Part shown: positions 8,280 through 15,547 of the stretch, one piece after another
Position numbering within the stretch: the stretch's first letter is position 1
Layout: every line of letters starts with the position of its first letter
Assembly (NCBI RefSeq): GCF_013409505.1
Contig: NZ_JACCBN010000001.1
Coordinates: 4,588,001 to 4,652,000 of the forward strand
Origin: Actinomycetospora corticicola
GTDB taxonomy: Bacteria > Actinomycetota > Actinomycetes > Mycobacteriales > Pseudonocardiaceae
Reading direction: 5' to 3'
Length of the DNA stretch: 64,000 bases
Program-made: the position numbers and the translations under genes
Notes under the pieces: generated by a model
The model's input: the letters and a program-made list of their open reading frames with translations, nothing else
Databases searched by the model: none
What the model was told of the DNA's origin: nothing

Positions 8280-9094
8280 GTGTAGTGGCCTCCGTTCGAG
8301 ACGGTCTTGAGCTCGTGGATCTGGTCGGCGTCGTGGCCGAAGACGACGGTGGCGTTCGTCTTCTCGGCGACGTCGCGGATCTTCTCGACCGACGAGAACC
8401 AGGACTCGAGGTTGTTCACGATCGCGGCGGGGACCGGCGGCGGCCCGTAGCTCGCACCCATGTACACCGCGTCCGAGGTGAAGATCATCGTCCCGGTGTC
8501 GGGGAGGTCGACCTGCATCGACATGGTGCCCGGCGTGTGGCCCGGGGTCTGGAGGAGCGTCACGCCGGGGAGGAACTCGGTGTCGCCCGAGACCGTCTCC
8601 CAGTTCAGGTTCTCGTAGTCGCTCTTGAGGTGCGCGCCCGTGAACGGCCCGTCGAAGCCGAACGCGAACTCCTTCTCCTTGTCCGAGCACACGAGCTTCG
8701 CAGGCGAGTCCTTGAACAGGTTCGCGTTGCCGCAGTGGTCGAAGTGCAGGTGCGAGAGCACCACGTAGTCGATCTGGTCGGTGCCGATGCCGAGCTGCTC
8801 GAGCCGCTTGTCGAGGTACTCGTCGTCGGAGACCTTGTCGTAGGGGAAGAAGTCGTTGAGGCCGGTGGGACCCCAGCGCTCCTCCCAGTCCGCGGGGCAG
8901 CTGGTGTCCCACAGCAGGGTCCCGTCGGGGGTCTCGACGAGGACGCAGTGCGTCGGCACGTCGACCCACTCGGCGGGGGACTCCTTCTGCTGGCGGGGCT
9001 TGATCGACCGCCCCGGCTGCAGGAGCAGCCACGTCAGATCGGCGGTCATCGCGCCGCAATCGAGAACGCTGACCTTGATGTCACCACTGGCCAC
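8276..9094 (-). CDS. Metallo-beta-lactamase-fold lactonase (AttM/BlcC/AHL-lactonase-like)
   Basis: A 272-residue hydrolase with the di-zinc motif HLHFDHCG near residue 117, the third histidine in TPGHTPG, the bridging aspartate in TSDAVYMG and a final histidine in VVFGHDADQ. The WLLLQPG and THCVLVETPDGTLLWDTS stretches resemble the N-acyl-homoserine-lactone/gamma-butyrolactone lactonase branch. The GTG start at 9092-9094 has GGAGGT five bases upstream. It is translationally coupled to an iron dehydrogenase able in principle to take 4-hydroxybutyrate. No LuxI or LuxR gene is nearby, so gamma-butyrolactone is a better guess for substrate than an acyl-homoserine lactone. Confidence 0.83.
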   Translation of the reverse strand: MASGDIKVSVLDCGAMTADLTWLLLQPGRSIKPRQQKESPAEWVDVPTHCVLVETPDGTLLWDTSCPADWEERWGPTGLNDFFPYDKVSDDEYLDKRLEQLGIGTDQIDYVVLSHLHFDHCGNANLFKDSPAKLVCSDKEKEFAFGFDGPFTGAHLKSDYENLNWETVSGDTEFLPGVTLLQTPGHTPGTMSMQVDLPDTGTMIFTSDAVYMGASYGPPPVPAAIVNNLESWFSSVEKIRDVAEKTNATVVFGHDADQIHELKTVSNGGHYT

Positions 9095-9169
9095 TGCAGA
9101 CCTCCGCGTCTACGCACTACGGGACCGACCCCCCGTGGGTGATCACACTGCCTGTGACCGGTGCCACCG

Positions 9170-9754
9170 TCAATCGCAGGGATGGCCCGATGCGCATGCG
9201 TGCAGCGCGGCGAATTCGGCGGCCAGGGAGACCGGCGTGTAGTGGGCGTTCAGGCCACTCGGGTTGGGCAGCACCCACAGCCGCGTGGGGCCGAGCGTCC
9301 GGTCCTGCTTCCCGACGACGGCCTTCGGCTCCCCGAAGGCGGTGCGGTACGCGACCACCCCCACGACGGCGAGCCACGCCGGCGCGAGGTCGGTGGTCAG
9401 CGCCCGCAACCGCTCCCCGCCGGCCCGCAGCTCGTCGTCGGTGAGCTCGTCGGCGCGGGCGGTGGCCCGGGGCGCCACGTTGGTGATCCCGAGCCCCAGC
9501 GCGGGCAGCAGACCCTGCTCGGCCGGGGCGAGGAGCCGGGGCGTGAAGCCCGAGGCGTGCAGGGCCGGCCAGAACCGGTTCCCGGGACGCGCGAAGTGGT
9601 GCCCGGTGTACGCCGAGACCAGGCCGGGGTTGATCCCGGAGAACAGCACGCGCAGCGGCGGGTCGTCCGGACCGGGCAGCACGTCGGGGAGCAGCCGGTC
9701 CCGCGCCGCCTCCAGGTCGGCCCGGGTCGGTCCCCGGCGTCGCGCGGTCGCCAC
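9170..9754 (-). CDS. mug: Mismatch-specific uracil/thymine DNA glycosylase, Mug family
   Basis: A 194-residue base-excision repair enzyme. The active-site motif VLFSGINPGLVSAYTGHHFA and the downstream PGNRFWPALHASGF are typical of Mug/TDG glycosylases, and the intercalation loop region is seen as LPNPSGLNAHYT. It should remove U or other damaged bases opposite G from double-stranded DNA. The GTG at 9752-9754 is taken as start because sequence upstream contains a dispersed palindromic repeat. It diverges from the small helical protein gene at 9947. Confidence 0.88.
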   Translation of the reverse strand: MATARRRGPTRADLEAARDRLLPDVLPGPDDPPLRVLFSGINPGLVSAYTGHHFARPGNRFWPALHASGFTPRLLAPAEQGLLPALGLGITNVAPRATARADELTDDELRAGGERLRALTTDLAPAWLAVVGVVAYRTAFGEPKAVVGKQDRTLGPTRLWVLPNPSGLNAHYTPVSLAAEFAALHACASGHPCD

Positions 9755-9776
9755 GTGCGGCCACCCCTCCTCCGAT

Positions 9777-9829
9777 GAACGAACGGCACTCTCGCGCACA
9801 TAGAAGCTGCGAACGTGCCGCTCGTGCAC
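9777..9829 (+). repeat. Dispersed palindromic repeat, copy A
   Basis: Outer arms acgaacggcac (9778-9788) and gtgccgctcgt pair with one mismatch; between them lies the shared asymmetric core CGCGCACATAGAAGCTGCG. It is in the gap between the divergent mug gene and the small helical protein gene. Four related copies occur at 26634, 36849, 37998 and 57888. This one lies upstream of both flanking genes, so a plain terminator role is unlikely here. Confidence 0.85.
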
Positions 9830-9946
9830 GGCGGGGTGCGGCCGGACGGCCCAGCCGGTCGTCCCCAGCGGCATCCGGACCCCCGGTCGTCCCCAGCCTC
9901 GCGCGTGGCCGGGAGCGGACCCGACGTCGGGAGCGTCTGCAGGGAT

Positions 9947-10249
9947 ATGAGCGATGGATACACCGTGTCCCCGGACGCCCTGCGCCGCACCGTCGAGGAC
10001 ATCGAGTACGCCGTGGACGACGCGGCGAGGGCGGCCGCGTCGATGAGTGCTGCGGTCCGAGACCTGGCCCGGCTCGTCCCGGGGACCCGGACGGCGGAGC
10101 AGGCGCTGGTCCTGGCCCGGGAGTGGGAGGCCGACGCCGCGACCTGGCGGGCCGCGGCCGAGGCGTTGGAGGACCTGCTGGAGGACACCGCGACGGACGT
10201 CGGACTGGCCGACGGCGAGCTCGCGCGCCTGTTCGACGGCACGCGGTGA
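9947..10249 (+). CDS. Small helical protein, WXG100-like, upstream of a DUF1023 hydrolase
   Basis: A 100-residue, all-helical acidic protein. Two predicted helices (YTVSPDALRRTVEDIEYAVDD and WEADAATWRAAAEALEDLLED; shown in part) are separated by a turn near residues 44-50, a layout like WXG100/ESX-type proteins though without a clear central WxG. The start ATG at 9947 follows an AGGGAT site. Its stop overlaps the GTG start of the next gene (GTGA), so it is made together with the DUF1023 hydrolase. Such pairs are common in actinobacteria; secretion by a type VII system is possible but no ESX gene is in the window. Confidence 0.6.
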   Translation: MSDGYTVSPDALRRTVEDIEYAVDDAARAAASMSAAVRDLARLVPGTRTAEQALVLAREWEADAATWRAAAEALEDLLEDTATDVGLADGELARLFDGTR

Positions 10250-11526
10250 CCGCGCTCGCCCCGGTGGCCGTCGCCCTCGCCGCGGCCGTGGACGGGTGGG
10301 AGCACGCCGTGTTCGCCCCGCAACTGCCGGACGCGTGGCGGGGCGCGGCGGCCGACGCGGCGCGGGGCGAGCTCGTCCGGCTGCTCGACCGCGGGGGCGG
10401 GCTGCTCGACCGGGCCCGGCGGCTGTCCGCCGTGCTCGCCGACGTGGCCGCCCGGGAGCCGTTCGACGACGCCCGGCTGGCCGACGCCCTCGCCCGGGCG
10501 GCCCGGAGCGGGCCGACGGCCGTCGGGCCGTCCGCCGACGGCCCGGCAGCGGCTGCCGTCGCGCACTGGTGGGCGGGCCTGTCGCCGGCGGAGCAGGAAC
10601 AGCTGGTCGTCGGGCGCCCGGAGCTGGTCGGGGCCCTCGACGGCGTGCCGGCCGCCGTGCGCGACCGGGCGAACCGCGCCCGTCTCGCCGTGGCGCGGGC
10701 GGCCACCGAGGCGGAACTGGCGGGCCTGGCGCACGCCCGGGACGAGGCGACCGGGCTGGGGGAGCTGCAGGACGTCGAGGCGCGGCTGGCCGAGGTGCGC
10801 GGCCGCCTGGGACGGATCCTCGCGGTGGACGTGGCCGCCACCGACCACGCACTGCTGGCGCTCGACCCGGCGTCGGGACGGGCGGCCATCGGGATCGGGG
10901 ACGTCGACGCCGCGCGGCACGTGGGCGTGTTCGTGCCCGGGTTCACGGCGCGGGCGGAGGACCTGCCCGCGCGCACGGCCGAGCTGGCGGCGATGACGCG
11001 GCCCGGCGTCGCCACCGTGGCCTGGTACGACTACGCGGCGCCCCAGTGGCCGGAGGTGCTCGACCCGGCCCGGTCCGTGCTGGGCACCCGGGCGGCGACC
11101 GCGGCGTCCGGTCGGCTGGCGTCGTTCCTCGACGGGGTGGGCGTCGGGGGCGCGCACGTCACGGCGGTCGGCCACTCGTACGGGTCGCTCGTCGTGGCGC
11201 AGGCCGCGGCGACCTCACGGGCGGTCGACGACGTGGTGCTGCTCGGCTCGCCCGGGGTGACACCCGTGCCCCGGCAGCCGACGTGGGTGGCGGAGGCCCG
11301 GTTCGACCCGGTGGCCGACGCGGGCTGGTTCGGCGCCGACCCCACCGTGCTGCCGGGCATCCACCCGCTCGCGACGACGGGCGCCGTGGGACACGGGGAG
11401 TACCTACGGCCCGGCGGGACGAGCGCCCGGAACGTCGCGGCCGTCATCGGCGGCCGCGTCGACGACGTCTCGGCCGATCGCACGATCGGCGTGGGCGACC
11501 GTCTGCGGGACCTGCTGCCCCGGTGA
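10246..11526 (+). CDS. Alpha/beta hydrolase family protein (DUF1023)
   Basis: A 426-residue protein in two parts. Residues 1-190 are Ala/Arg-rich and helical; residues 200-426 form an alpha/beta hydrolase domain of the DUF1023 type with AARHVGVFVPGFTARAEDL, the tyrosine-containing VAWYDYAAPQWP, the nucleophile elbow AVGHSYGSLV and a late GHGEYL with a possible catalytic histidine. The GTG start overlaps the previous stop by 4 nt. The helical front part may pair with the 100-residue partner. Substrate is unknown. A hairpin (11527-11550) follows directly. Confidence 0.78.
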   Translation: MTALAPVAVALAAAVDGWEHAVFAPQLPDAWRGAAADAARGELVRLLDRGGGLLDRARRLSAVLADVAAREPFDDARLADALARAARSGPTAVGPSADGPAAAAVAHWWAGLSPAEQEQLVVGRPELVGALDGVPAAVRDRANRARLAVARAATEAELAGLAHARDEATGLGELQDVEARLAEVRGRLGRILAVDVAATDHALLALDPASGRAAIGIGDVDAARHVGVFVPGFTARAEDLPARTAELAAMTRPGVATVAWYDYAAPQWPEVLDPARSVLGTRAATAASGRLASFLDGVGVGGAHVTAVGHSYGSLVVAQAAATSRAVDDVVLLGSPGVTPVPRQPTWVAEARFDPVADAGWFGADPTVLPGIHPLATTGAVGHGEYLRPGGTSARNVAAVIGGRVDDVSADRTIGVGDRLRDLLPR

Positions 11527-11550
11527 GCACGGCCGGCGGACCGGCCGTGC
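11527..11550. terminator. Hairpin between convergent genes, likely bidirectional terminator
   Basis: Perfect 10-bp arms gcacggccgg and ccggccgtgc with a 4-nt loop start immediately after the DUF1023 stop and lie 17 bp from the stop of the convergent coiled-coil gene. There is no T-run, as is usual in very GC-rich actinobacteria. Confidence 0.6.
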
Positions 11551-11567
11551 CCACCCGGGGTGCGGGA

Positions 11568-12455
11568 CTAGCTGCCGGCCGGCTTGGTGCTGCCGGCCGA
11601 ACCGTTCGAGCTCGGCGAGATGGCGTCCGTCGGGCCCTTCGGGGGGACGATGCCACCCGGCTGGTCGGGGTCGGGCACGGCACCGGCGGCCGCGGCCGGG
11701 GTGTTCGTGGACCCTGCGGCCGGGCTCGGGGCCGGCTTCGGGCGCGGGGCGGGCGGCGGCGGGGGCGGGAGCTCCGGCGCACGGCGGGTGGCGACGATCG
11801 CGATGCCGGCACCGAGCACGCCGAGGACGATCCAGAGGCCCCAGCGGCGACGCTTCTTGTCCTGCTCCGGCTCGATCCGCTGCGACACCTCGCGGCGGGC
11901 CGTCGTCAGCCCGTCCTCGAGCTGGCCGCGGACCGTGTCGCCGAGGTCGCGCAGCTCGCCGACCGAGGTCGGCACCGGGGACGACTCGAGCGCCTTGCGG
12001 GCCTCCTTGAGCGAGGTGGGCACCGGCGAGGCGTCGAGGGCCTTCTTCGCGTCGTTCGCGTAGGACTTCGCCTGCTTGCGGGCGTCCTTGGCGTAGGAGC
12101 GGGCCTGCTTGCGGGCGTCCTTCGCGGCCTTGTTGGCGCGCTTGCGCGTCTCCGCCCTGGCCTCCTGCGCGCGCTTGCGGGCCTCGGCCTGCGCGTCCTC
12201 GGCGCGGGAACGGGCCTCGGCGCGGGCGTCGAGCACCCGCTGACGGGCCTGGTCGGCGGCGGCGCGGACGTCCCGACGGACCTCGGCGCGCTTCTTCGCC
12301 CCCTGCTTGCGGGCCTTCTCGCGCTCCTTACGAGCCTGCGCGGCGGCCTTCTCGGCGTGCTTGGCCGCCTTCTTGCGGGCGCGGCGTCCTTCCTTGCGCA
12401 GATCGTCCAGGTCCTCCCTGGCACCGATCACGGTCTTGCTGCTCAACGGCGACAC
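11568..12455 (-). CDS. Lys/Arg/Ala-rich coiled-coil membrane protein
   Basis: A 295-residue protein of unknown function. Residues 10-135 are a highly charged helical region made of repeated K/R-A-K/R-x-A blocks (for example KARKQGAKKRAEVRRDVRAA), predicted to be a long coiled coil and possibly nucleic-acid or membrane-surface binding. Two similar SSPVPTS/ASPVPTS blocks follow, then one membrane span (WGLWIVLGVLGAGIAIV) and a Pro-rich, low-complexity outer tail. The GTG at 12453-12455 is used. Its position next to the cyclophilin gene matches Rv0008c in M. tuberculosis, which is also a poorly understood membrane protein; orthology is not shown. Confidence 0.65.
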   Translation of the reverse strand: MSPLSSKTVIGAREDLDDLRKEGRRARKKAAKHAEKAAAQARKEREKARKQGAKKRAEVRRDVRAAADQARQRVLDARAEARSRAEDAQAEARKRAQEARAETRKRANKAAKDARKQARSYAKDARKQAKSYANDAKKALDASPVPTSLKEARKALESSPVPTSVGELRDLGDTVRGQLEDGLTTARREVSQRIEPEQDKKRRRWGLWIVLGVLGAGIAIVATRRAPELPPPPPPAPRPKPAPSPAAGSTNTPAAAAGAVPDPDQPGGIVPPKGPTDAISPSSNGSAGSTKPAGS

Positions 12456-12551
12456 CTCACTCCTCGGTGGCGGCCGATTCTGCCGCCATTCCCCTGACTG
12501 CAAGTGCCCGACCCGCCGGTGCGTCACACCCGCTACGCCGTCGGTGGCACC

Positions 12552-13091
12552 ATGACGTCCGTGACGAATGCCGAGAACGGCCCGACCGCGACGCTGCACA
12601 CCTCGAACGGCGACATCACCGTCAACCTCTTCCCCGATCAGGCACCCAAGACGGTGTCCAACTTCGTGGGTCTCGCGACCGGAGAGGGCCAGTACAGCGA
12701 GCCGAACGCGAAGGGCTCGTCCAGCGGGCCGTTCTACGACGGAACGATCTTCCACCGGGTCATCGCCGGATTCATGCTGCAGACCGGGGATCCCACCGGA
12801 ACGGGTCGCGGTGGGCCCGGCTACAAGTTCGGTGACGAGTTCCACCCCGACCTCCGCTTCGACCGCCCCTACCTGCTCGCGATGGCCAACGCCGGGCCCG
12901 GCACCAACGGCTCGCAGTTCTTCATCACCGTGGCGCCCACCACCTGGCTGAACCGCAAGCACACCATCTTCGGCGAGGTGGCCGACCAGGCGAGCCGCGA
13001 CGTCGTCGACTCGATCGCCGCCACGCCCACCGGCCCCGGCGACCGCCCGACCTCCGACATCGTGATCGAGAGCGTCGAGATCTCGAAGTAA
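12552..13091 (+). CDS. ppiA: Peptidyl-prolyl cis-trans isomerase, cyclophilin type
   Basis: A 179-residue cytosolic cyclophilin. The catalytic region FHRVIAGFMLQTGDPTGTG, the GSQFFIT core and the substrate-pocket stretch WLNRKHTIFGEV are all intact, and there is no signal peptide. It speeds proline isomerisation in folding proteins. The ATG at 12552 is the start supported by similarity of the first strands (TATLHTSNGDITVNLFPD). It diverges from the coiled-coil gene and lies upstream of a rhomboid protease, the same order as around ppiA in other actinobacteria. Confidence 0.94.
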   Translation: MTSVTNAENGPTATLHTSNGDITVNLFPDQAPKTVSNFVGLATGEGQYSEPNAKGSSSGPFYDGTIFHRVIAGFMLQTGDPTGTGRGGPGYKFGDEFHPDLRFDRPYLLAMANAGPGTNGSQFFITVAPTTWLNRKHTIFGEVADQASRDVVDSIAATPTGPGDRPTSDIVIESVEISK

Positions 13092-13126
13092 CCGGACACC
13101 CACGGGCGGACGGGGACACTGGGGAC

Positions 13127-14005
13127 ATGAGTAGTAGTCCGCCGGGCGCGGACACCCAGGTCTGCGTCCGCCACCCCGACCGTCCGACCGGACTGCGGTG
13201 CACGCGCTGCGACCGGCCGGCGTGCCCGCAGTGCCTGCGAGACGCCTCGGTCGGGATGCAGTGCGTGGACTGCGTGACCGAGGGCGCCCGCACGCAGCGA
13301 CGGGGCCGGGACCTGCGGCAGCCGACCGCCGTCGTCGTCCCGACCCTCATCGCGCTCAACGTCACCGTCTTCGCCTGGACCGTCGCCGACGCCGGCAGCG
13401 TGCAGGGCAACACCGGCGGCGCCGTCTTCGCGGGCGGCGCCCTCGTCCCGCTGCAGGTGGCGGGCGGCGACTGGTGGCGGCTGCTGACGTCGGGCTTCCT
13501 GCACATCGGCCCGATCCACCTGCTGTTCAACATGGTCGCGCTGTGGTTCATCGGGCGGGACATCGAGCTGGCGCTCGGGCGGGTGCGCTTCTCCGTGCTC
13601 TACGGGGCGTCGCTGCTCGGTGGCTCGGCGGCCGTGATGCTGTTCGGGTCGCCGGTCGGGGCGACGGCCGGCGCGTCCGGGGCCATCTTCGGCCTGATGG
13701 GTGCCCTCGTGGTGCTGCTGCGCCGGATGCGGCTGCCGGCGACGTCGGCGATGGTGATCATCGGGTTGAACGTCGTGTTCTCGCTGACGTTCCCCGGCAT
13801 CTCGCTGCTCGGTCACCTGGGCGGACTGCTGGTCGGGACCGGGGTGGCCGTGGGCATGGCCTACGGGCCGGCGCGCTCACGCCCGGTCGTCGGCCTGTGG
13901 ATCGCCGCGGCGGTCGTCGTCGCCCTCGTCGCCGCGATCGCGCTGCGCGACCTCTCCTTCGGCAGCGTCGTCTGCGGCGCCACCACCTGCCGCGTCGGCG
14001 GCTGA
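13127..14005 (+). CDS. Rhomboid family intramembrane serine protease with N-terminal zinc finger
   Basis: A 292-residue membrane protease. Residues 12-50 hold a B-box-like zinc finger (CVRHPDRPTGLRCTRC, CPQC, CVDC). Six or seven membrane spans follow. Rhomboid landmarks are LTSGFLHIGPIHLLFNM, the nucleophile serine in GATAGASGAIFGLMG, and the catalytic histidine in LLGHLGGLLVG. It should cleave membrane proteins within the bilayer; substrates are unknown. The C-terminal 43 codons overlap the convergent PH-domain gene by 129 bp. Confidence 0.9.
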   Translation: MSSSPPGADTQVCVRHPDRPTGLRCTRCDRPACPQCLRDASVGMQCVDCVTEGARTQRRGRDLRQPTAVVVPTLIALNVTVFAWTVADAGSVQGNTGGAVFAGGALVPLQVAGGDWWRLLTSGFLHIGPIHLLFNMVALWFIGRDIELALGRVRFSVLYGASLLGGSAAVMLFGSPVGATAGASGAIFGLMGALVVLLRRMRLPATSAMVIIGLNVVFSLTFPGISLLGHLGGLLVGTGVAVGMAYGPARSRPVVGLWIAAAVVVALVAAIALRDLSFGSVVCGATTCRVGG

Positions 14006-14467
14006 GGGGGCCCCGCCGCGCCCCGCCCGGGCGCGGTGGGCCTGGAGGGCGTCCGCGACGTCCACCGGGTCCGTCCCGAGTTCGAGTCGGCCGAGCACGA
14101 GCAGCCGCTCGGTCCCGTCGTCGTCGCGGGCGTCGATCTCCAGGTAGGCGGCCGGGAGCCCGAGCCGCCGCATGCGCACCACCCGGACGGCGTCCACGCG
14201 TGTCCAGGGCCAGACCCGGGCGCCGAGCAGGCCCCGCAGGGTGAGGCTGTCGTCGGTGGCCGCGAGCCGGGGGCGGGCGCGGAGCCCGAACACCGCGGCG
14301 GCGCCGACCGCGACCCCCGCGACGCCGAGCAGGAGACGTCCCGGCCCGTCGAGGCCGGAGAGGAACACCGCGGCCAGGAGACCGACGGCGCCGATCAGCC
14401 CGAGGACCACCGCGCCCCGGGGCGCCGACCACGCGATCTCAGGGTTGTCCACAGGCTCCGTCCACAC
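13877..14467 (-). CDS. PH-domain membrane protein (Rv0010c-like position)
   Basis: A 196-residue protein. Two membrane spans (residues 17-34 and 42-62) are followed by a bacterial PH-like domain (RPRLAATDDSLTLRGLLGAR, then WPWTRVDAVRVVRMRRLG and AYLEIDARDDDGTERLLVLG). The last 50 residues are Ala/Gly/Asp-rich and run antisense through the end of the rhomboid gene; they may be dispensable. It lies next to crgA as Rv0010c does in mycobacteria. The GTG start at 14465-14467 has a weak ribosome site; another GTG five codons on is possible. Confidence 0.72.
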   Translation of the reverse strand: MWTEPVDNPEIAWSAPRGAVVLGLIGAVGLLAAVFLSGLDGPGRLLLGVAGVAVGAAAVFGLRARPRLAATDDSLTLRGLLGARVWPWTRVDAVRVVRMRRLGLPAAYLEIDARDDDGTERLLVLGRLELGTDPVDVADALQAHRARAGRGGAPSAADAAGGGAADDAAEGEVAQRDRGDEGDDDRRGDPQADDRA

Positions 14468-14492
14468 TGGGGACGAATGACATCGGTGTGAT

Positions 14493-14750
14493 TCAGCGCC
14501 ACTTCATCGTCATGAGCAGGGAGATCACGACGAGCCCGAAGCCGATGAGGAAGTTGTAACCGCCGAGCTCGGCCATGAAGCGGATGTCCTCGCCGGCGAG
14601 GTAGTTGACCACCAGCCAGGCCAGCCCGACGATGCCGATCGCGAGCATGATCACGACGTACGCGGGGTGCGACGGCCCGGCGGTCTTCGCGGCGGCGGCC
14701 TGCGGGGGCGGGGTGTAGGTCGGCTTCTTGCGGACCTTCGACTTGGGCAC
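14493..14750 (-). CDS. crgA: Cell division protein CrgA
   Basis: An 85-residue protein with a basic N-terminus ([16 protein letters not shown]) and two membrane spans ([20 protein letters not shown] and [16 protein letters not shown]) ending in KWR, the layout of CrgA. In Streptomyces and mycobacteria CrgA binds FtsZ, FtsI and other divisome parts and tunes septum formation. The GTG at 14748-14750 gives the family length. It diverges from trpG/pabA across 81 bp; the membrane protein gene that lies between them in mycobacteria (Rv0012) is missing here. Confidence 0.93.
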   Translation of the reverse strand: MPKSKVRKKPTYTPPPQAAAAKTAGPSHPAYVVIMLAIGIVGLAWLVVNYLAGEDIRFMAELGGYNFLIGFGLVVISLLMTMKWR

Positions 14751-14831
14751 GGGGATGCTCCTGGGGACGAGTGTGGAGTCCACGGTAGCGGAGCACGGAC
14801 GGCCTCCGGCCGGATCCGTAGGGTGAGAGGC

Positions 14832-15488
14832 GTGCGGATCCTCGTCGTCGACAACTACGACAGCTTCGTCTACAACCTGGTGCAGTACCTCGCCCAGCTC
14901 GGCGCGGAGCCGGTGGTGCGCCGCAACGACGAGCCGGACGTCCTCGACCTCGCGGCCGACGTCGACGGTGTGCTGGTGAGCCCCGGTCCGGGCACGCCCG
15001 ACGACGCCGGGCAGAGCCTCGAGGTGATCGGTCGCTGCGCGGCCGACCGCACGCCGCTGCTCGGCGTCTGTCTCGGGCACCAGGCCCTCGGGCAGGCCTT
15101 CGGCGGCGTCGTCGAGCGCGCCCCGGAACTGCGCCACGGGAAGACCTCGGCGGTCCACCACGCCGGCGCCGGGGTCCTGGCGGGCCTGCCCGACCCCTTC
15201 ACCGCCACGCGCTACCACTCGCTCACGGTGCGGCCCGACTCGCTGCCCGACGAGCTCGAGGCCACCGGCTGGACCGCCGACGGCGTGCTGATGGCGATGC
15301 GCCACCGCGAGCTCCCGCTGCAGGGCGTGCAGTTCCACCCGGAGTCGGTGCTCACCGAGGACGGGCACCGGATGCTCGCGACGTGGATGGGCCAGTGCGG
15401 CCACCCGGTGGCCGAGGGCCTGGTCGACGAGCTCGTGCGTGACGTCCGCGCGCTCGCCCTCGCGGCCGCACCCCCCGTGCGGGGCTGA
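14832..15488 (+). CDS. trpG: Glutamine amidotransferase, anthranilate/aminodeoxychorismate synthase component II
   Basis: A 218-residue class I glutamine amidotransferase. It opens with [20 protein letters not shown], has the oxyanion and nucleophile motifs [12 protein letters not shown] and [12 protein letters not shown] (catalytic Cys) and the His-Glu pair in [14 protein letters not shown]. It supplies ammonia to a chorismate-using partner for tryptophan or folate synthesis; the partner gene is not here. In mycobacteria the gene in this place beside pknB is called trpG, but a pabA role is equally possible. Convergent with pknB. Confidence 0.9.
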   Translation: MRILVVDNYDSFVYNLVQYLAQLGAEPVVRRNDEPDVLDLAADVDGVLVSPGPGTPDDAGQSLEVIGRCAADRTPLLGVCLGHQALGQAFGGVVERAPELRHGKTSAVHHAGAGVLAGLPDPFTATRYHSLTVRPDSLPDELEATGWTADGVLMAMRHRELPLQGVQFHPESVLTEDGHRMLATWMGQCGHPVAEGLVDELVRDVRALALAAAPPVRG

Positions 15489-15498
15489 CGCCGCGCGC

Positions 15499-15541
15499 CG
15501 GGCCTACGCTCCGGCGAGCCGACGCCCTCGGCGCCGGCCCG
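15499..15541. terminator. Possible hairpin between convergent trpG/pabA and pknB
   Basis: Outer arms cgggcc and ggcccg enclose an inner CGAG/CTCG stem in the 59-bp gap between the two stop codons. The pairing is imperfect and there is no T-run, so this is only a candidate bidirectional terminator. Confidence 0.35.
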
Positions 15542-15547
15542 CCCGGC

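Noticed and set aside
8276-9094. Quorum-quenching AHL lactonase in a LuxI/LuxR system
   Set aside because: No luxI or luxR gene is near; the coupling with an iron dehydrogenase suits butyrolactone or hydroxybutyrate chemistry better.
10047-12497. An 816-codon plus-strand frame
   Set aside because: Shadow of the DUF1023 hydrolase and antisense of the coiled-coil gene; the real frames have clear motifs.
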